Source: Paraburkholderia caballeronis (lineage in GTDB: Bacteria > Pseudomonadota > Gammaproteobacteria > Burkholderiales > Burkholderiaceae). From it: DNA of 64,000 nucleotides. Where the stretch lies: NCBI RefSeq assembly GCF_900104845.1, contig NZ_FNSR01000003.1, positions 124,001-188,000 of the forward strand, written 5' to 3'. Under the pieces are notes generated by a model. That model did no database searches and was not told the DNA's origin. It saw only the letters and a list, made by a program, of their open reading frames with translations. Each line of letters begins with the position of its first letter. The stretch's first letter is position 1. Position numbers and translations under genes: made by a program. Positions 60,041 through 64,000 of the stretch are shown piece after piece.

Positions 60041-60931
60041 CGTGGCAAACCCGAATGCGGTGACTAAGGCTGACTCAGGACAAGAGCGGCACGCAGGAAA
60101 GCGCGCCCGTTGTGTTGAATATTCTAACCACTTCCATTTTCGGTGTCGAAAAAAAACGGCGTAAGCGATTCGAAATGATGCTTCATTCAGGGGACTTTTC
60201 CTGTTCTTCCGCTGCGGCGTTGCTGCCAGGGAACGTACCGAGGACACAAACTTAAAAAAATAATTGACGGCCTTTTTGACTCGTATATGCTGGTCCACAG
60301 GTCGATGCAGGTACAACCTGTGCGCTGCGGTGCAGCGTGCCGGCCGCAACGAAGCATCGATCGACCACAAATTCAACGTCAACCAGTCGAGTGTAATCGT
60401 GAGAGTCCGTGGCCCTCTGGTCAGATGGGATCGCAGTCATGCGGGACGTATCCGCAATGACCGCATCGCCGTCACCGACGGCGATAGCGGCAGGCTTGCT
60501 CCTCGCCTGTACTTGTTGTCCGTCTTCACCATCCTGTCGCGCCGGTCCGTCCGGCGTCATAACGCTGTGTCCGCACGCGCGTTCATCGCGGTTCATACCG
60601 ACGAAGTCGCGTCGCTGCTGCCGTAGCGCCTTTCCTTCCTGTGCGGTGCTTCACCGGTGCTGCCTCGCGCAACTGCGCAGGCCGCGTGGCGACGTGCGTC
60701 TGATCGCATCTGCGTCTGACCGTATCGCCATGCACGCCGGCACGAAGCCGACCGCTCACATGATCGCCGCGCGCCGCGCGATCCCCGCTTAAGTCATCAG
60801 CGACGATCCGCGCAGCGCATCCAGATTGCGGCCTTGCGTCCAGCAGGGTTGCAAGGTCATGTCACGCCCGTGGACTTTGCATCGATGCGGTTGTCGATGC
60901 GGACCCGCGGGACAAGAAGGGAAGATCAACC
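60041..60931. other. Long intergenic region with a promoter-like site
   Basis: About 890 bases without a supported gene. TTGACG (60264-60269) and TATGCT (60286-60291), 16 bases apart, look like a plus-strand promoter. A seven-base dyad CACAGGT / ACCTGTG at 60296-60322 follows at the start of the predicted transcript. If used, it gives a leader of over 600 bases before puuD. Confidence 0.4.
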
Positions 60932-61702
60932 ATGCAAACCACCCCGCTGGTCGGCGTCACGGCCGACCGCACCGTGATCGGCGCGCATGCGTCGCACGTT
61001 GCCGGCGAGAAGTACCTCGCCGCCGTCACCGACGGCGCCCACGCGCTCGCCTTCGTGCTGCCCGCGCTCGGCGAGCGCCAGCCCGTCGCGAACGTGCTCG
61101 CCGCCGTCGACGGCCTGCTCTTCACCGGCAGCTATTCGAACGTCGAACCGCACCGCTACGGCAGCGCACCGGGCGAGCCCGGCACCCTGCACGACCCTCA
61201 CCGCGACGCCACCACCCTCCCGCTGCTGCGCGCCGCCATCGACGCCGGCATCCCCGTGCTCGCCATCTGCCGCGGCTTCCAGGAAATGAACGTCGCCTTC
61301 GGCGGCACGCTCCACCAGCAGGTCCACGCCGTCGACGGCCTCGCCGATCACCGCGAGAACAAGGCCGATCCGCTCGACCTCCAGTACGCGCCTTCGCATC
61401 CGGTCTCGCTCGTGTCCGGCGGCCTGCTGCAACGGCTGGCGGGCGGCGCAGCCGACGCCCGCGTCAACTCGCTGCACGGCCAGGGCATCGACCGCCTCGG
61501 TGCCGGCCTCGTCGCCGAAGCCGTTGCGCCCGATGGCCTGATCGAAGCGGTCAGCGTCGCCGGCTCGCCCGCGTTCGCGCTCGGCGTGCAGTGGCACCCC
61601 GAATGGCAGCACGCACGCGACGCCCTCTCCACCGCGATCTTCCGCGCCTTCGGCGACGCCTGCCGCGCGCGCCTCGCGCAGCGCCTGCATGCGCATGCCT
61701 GA
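60932..61702 (+). CDS. puuD: Gamma-glutamyl-gamma-aminobutyrate hydrolase (PuuD-like)
   Basis: A 256-residue class I glutamine amidotransferase-like hydrolase. The nucleophile elbow is VLAICRGFQEMNVAFGGTL, and the catalytic His is in GVQWHPEW, followed by Glu. PuuD-type enzymes release GABA and glutamate from gamma-Glu-GABA. The ATG at 60932 has AAGGGAAG upstream. It precedes PuuA by 28 bp. Confidence 0.92.
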   Translation: MQTTPLVGVTADRTVIGAHASHVAGEKYLAAVTDGAHALAFVLPALGERQPVANVLAAVDGLLFTGSYSNVEPHRYGSAPGEPGTLHDPHRDATTLPLLRAAIDAGIPVLAICRGFQEMNVAFGGTLHQQVHAVDGLADHRENKADPLDLQYAPSHPVSLVSGGLLQRLAGGAADARVNSLHGQGIDRLGAGLVAEAVAPDGLIEAVSVAGSPAFALGVQWHPEWQHARDALSTAIFRAFGDACRARLAQRLHAHA

Positions 61703-61730
61703 CGCGCCCCCCGAACTCCCGAGAACCGAC

Positions 61731-63065
61731 ATGCACGACATCGACGAATTCCTCCGCAAGCATCACATCACCGAGATCGAGGCCATCATCCCCGACATGG
61801 CCGGCATCGCCCGCGGCAAGATCATCCCGCGCAGCAAGTTCGAGTCCGGCGAATCCATGCGCCTGCCCCAGGCCGTCATGATCCAGACCGTCACCGGCGA
61901 CTATCCCGACGACGGCAGCCTCACCGGCGTCACCGACCCCGACATGGTCTGCGTGCCCGACTCCTCCACCATCCGCATCATCCCGTGGGCGGTCGATCCC
62001 ACCGCCCAGGTCATCCACGACTGCGTGCACTTCGACGGCACCCCGGTCGAGATCTCCCCGCGCCGCGTGCTGCGCCGCGTGCTCGAACTCTACGAGGCCC
62101 GCGGCTGGAAACCGGTGGTCGCCCCGGAACTGGAGTTCTACCTGGTCGACATGAACAAGGACCCGGACCTGCCGCTCGCGCCGCCCATCGGCCGCACCGG
62201 CCGCCCGGAGACCGGCCGCCAGGCCTATTCCATCGAGGCGGTCAACGAGTTCGACCCGCTGTTCGAGGACATCTACGAGTACTGCGACATCCAGGGGCTC
62301 GAAGTCGACACGCTGATCCACGAGGTCGGCGCCGCCCAGATGGAGATCAACTTCCTGCACGGCGATCCGCTCAACCTCGCCGACCGCGTGTTCCTCTTCA
62401 AGCGCACGGTGCGCGAGGCGGCGCTGCGCCACCACATGTACGCGACCTTCATGGCCAAGCCGATGGAGAACGAGCCCGGCTCCGCGATGCACGTGCACCA
62501 GAGCCTGGTGAGCGCCGAAACCGGCCAGAACCTGTTCACCGGCGCGGACGGCCAGGCGACCGACCTCTTTCACGGCTACATCGCCGGGCTGCAGAAGTAC
62601 ACCCCGGCGCTGATGCCCATCTTCGCGCCGTACATCAACTCGTACCGCCGCCTGTCGCGCTTCATGGCCGCGCCGATCAACGTCGCGTGGGGCTACGACA
62701 ACCGCACGGTGGGTTTCCGCGTGCCGCACTCGTCGCCGGCCGCGCGCCGCGTCGAGAACCGCATCCCGGGCGTCGACTGCAATCCGTATCTGGCGATGGC
62801 CGCCACGCTCGCGGCCGGTTATCTCGGCATGACGCAGCACCTGAAGCCCTCCGAGCCGCTGTCGAGCGACGGCTACGCGCTGCCGTACCAGCTGCCGCGC
62901 AACCTGGAGGAGGGGCTCACGCTGATGGGCTCGTGCGAGCCGCTCAAGGACATCCTCGGCGAGAAGTTCGTGCGCGCGTACCTGGCGCTCAAGGAAACCG
63001 AATACGAGGCGTTTTTCCGGGTCATCAGCTCGTGGGAACGCCGTCACCTGCTGCTGCACGTCTGA
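61731..63065 (+). CDS. puuA: Gamma-glutamylpolyamine synthetase (PuuA-like, glutamine synthetase family)
   Basis: A 444-residue glutamine synthetase-family ligase. Markers are VIHDCVHFDGTPVEISPRRV, the metal/ATP segments VVAPELEFYLVDMNKDPDL and EVGAAQMEINFLHGDP, and SAMHVHQSLV. It lacks the adenylylation-site region of GlnA and is shorter, as in PuuA/SpuI. It would ligate glutamate to putrescine or another polyamine. The ATG at 61731 was chosen over one 42 bases upstream because GAGAA precedes it and it avoids the puuD overlap. Confidence 0.9.
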   Translation: MHDIDEFLRKHHITEIEAIIPDMAGIARGKIIPRSKFESGESMRLPQAVMIQTVTGDYPDDGSLTGVTDPDMVCVPDSSTIRIIPWAVDPTAQVIHDCVHFDGTPVEISPRRVLRRVLELYEARGWKPVVAPELEFYLVDMNKDPDLPLAPPIGRTGRPETGRQAYSIEAVNEFDPLFEDIYEYCDIQGLEVDTLIHEVGAAQMEINFLHGDPLNLADRVFLFKRTVREAALRHHMYATFMAKPMENEPGSAMHVHQSLVSAETGQNLFTGADGQATDLFHGYIAGLQKYTPALMPIFAPYINSYRRLSRFMAAPINVAWGYDNRTVGFRVPHSSPAARRVENRIPGVDCNPYLAMAATLAAGYLGMTQHLKPSEPLSSDGYALPYQLPRNLEEGLTLMGSCEPLKDILGEKFVRAYLALKETEYEAFFRVISSWERRHLLLHV

Positions 63066-63079
63066 ACCGGAGACCGGAC

Positions 63080-64000
63080 ATGAACGACCGTACCCAAACG
63101 ACGCCGCGCACCACCGCCGGCTACCGCGCGCTCGACGCCGCGCATCACATCCACCCGTTCTCGGACATGGGCGCGCTCAACCGCGACGGCAGCCGCGTGA
63201 TCGTGAAGGCCGACGGGGTCTATCTGTGGGACTCGGAGGGCCAGCGCATCATCGACGGCATGGCCGGGCTGTGGTGCGTGAACGTCGGCTACGGCCGGCG
63301 CGAACTGGCCGGGGCGGCCTATGCGCAGATGCTGGAACTGCCGTACTACAACACGTTCTTCAAGACCACCCATCCGCCGGTGATCGAACTCTCGGCGCTG
63401 CTCGCGCAGGTCACGCCGGCGGGGTTCAACCGCTTCTTCTACTGCAACAGCGGTTCGGAGGGCAACGACACGGTGCTGCGCATCGTGCACCAGTACTGGC
63501 TCACCCAGGGCAAGGCCTCGAAGAAGTACGTGATCTCGCGGAAGAACGCGTATCACGGCTCGACGATCGCGGGCGCCACGCTCGGCGGGATGGGCTACAT
63601 GCACGAGCAGATGCCGTCGAAGGTCGAGCACGTCGTGCATATCGACCAGCCGTATTACTTCGGCGAGGCGGACGAGGGCGTGACGCCGGAGGCGTTCGGG
63701 CTGGAGCGGGCGCGGCAGCTCGAAGCGAAGATCCTCGAACTGGGCGCGGAGAACGTCGCGGCGTTCATCGGCGAGCCGTTCCAGGGCGCGGGCGGGGTGA
63801 TCTTCCCGCCGTCGACGTACTGGCCGGAGATCCAGCGGATCTGTCGCAAATACGACGTGCTGCTGGTGGCCGACGAGGTGATCGGCGGGTTCGGGCGCAC
63901 CGGCGAGTGGTTCGCGCACCAGCATTTCGGTTTCGAGCCGGACCTGATGACGCTCGCGAAGGGGCTCACGAGCGGTTACGTGCCGATGGGGGCGGTGGCG
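63080..64000 (+). CDS. spuC: Class III aminotransferase, putrescine/polyamine type, 3' end missing
   Basis: The frame starts at ATG 63080, 14 bases after the puuA stop, and stays open to the end of the window (307 codons). It reads as a PLP-dependent class III aminotransferase: FYCNSGSEGNDT, KNAYHGSTIAGATLGGM, LLVADEVIGGFGRTG and the PLP lysine in LAKGLTSG. It resembles SpuC, the putrescine/cadaverine-pyruvate aminotransferase. The C-terminal third is outside the window. Its product aldehyde would go to the PuuC-like dehydrogenase. Confidence 0.9.
   Translation, partial: MNDRTQTTPRTTAGYRALDAAHHIHPFSDMGALNRDGSRVIVKADGVYLWDSEGQRIIDGMAGLWCVNVGYGRRELAGAAYAQMLELPYYNTFFKTTHPPVIELSALLAQVTPAGFNRFFYCNSGSEGNDTVLRIVHQYWLTQGKASKKYVISRKNAYHGSTIAGATLGGMGYMHEQMPSKVEHVVHIDQPYYFGEADEGVTPEAFGLERARQLEAKILELGAENVAAFIGEPFQGAGGVIFPPSTYWPEIQRICRKYDVLLVADEVIGGFGRTGEWFAHQHFGFEPDLMTLAKGLTSGYVPMGAVA

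Overview
The window is high-GC DNA from a Gram-negative betaproteobacterium, most likely Burkholderia, Paraburkholderia or a close relative. The support is the rRNA operon layout (16S, tRNA-Ile, tRNA-Ala, 23S, 5S), trimeric general porins, an OprB porin, many GntR/AraC/MarR regulators and the strong G/C bias at third codon positions. It is chromosomal, with no intact insertion sequence, phage or CRISPR array. Several decayed genes sit between intact operons.

Positions 1-16690 look like one catabolic island. It holds a peptide-type ABC importer (binding protein end and double ATPase), formamidase, an FCD-type GntR regulator, an alpha/beta hydrolase, two 2Fe-2S ferredoxins around an unrecognised small protein, an ornithine cyclodeaminase-family enzyme, a large permease with a TerC-like protein, a flavin/2Fe-2S reductase, a GlcG-like protein, an aldehyde dehydrogenase, a diiron enzyme of the heme-oxygenase-like (HDO) fold, a porin and a C-terminally short amidase. 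Seven copies of a GTATAC-N-GTATAC-like site stand in front of its transcription units, including the GntR gene, so the whole island appears to be one regulon. The substrate cannot be read from the sequence. The enzymes suggest oxidative attack on an N-containing, amide- or formyl-yielding compound.

Positions 16854-22959 carry an AraC remnant, a chemoreceptor with a C-terminal tether motif, a MipA/OmpV outer-membrane protein, two OmpR-type response regulators (the second lacks the phospho-accepting Asp) and a histidine kinase. The rRNA operon fills 23089-28671 on the minus strand, with a readable promoter and boxA sites. A frameshifted lipoprotein-like pseudogene follows.

Positions 29676-38816 form an iron-linked block: a Fur-box-like site, OprB porin, secreted beta-propeller-like protein, Tat-exported Dyp peroxidase, FbpABC-type ferric importer and a Fur-family regulator, then a decayed TonB receptor. 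An aldo/keto reductase and a divergent MarR regulator share a near-perfect operator. Positions 41643-45289 encode branched-chain amino-acid transport genes livHMGF without a binding protein. Positions 46014-50259 encode a D-threonate-type pathway (permease, DUF1537 kinase, PdxA2, DeoR regulator). Positions 50416-54009 encode a 1197-residue protein with Aer-type PAS, membrane/HAMP, GGDEF, globin, GAF and EAL parts. After small genes (XRE, lipoprotein, MerR, carboxymuconolactone decarboxylase family), the window ends in a polyamine island: agmatinase, PuuC-like dehydrogenase, PuuR-like regulator, PuuD, PuuA and the start of a putrescine-type aminotransferase.
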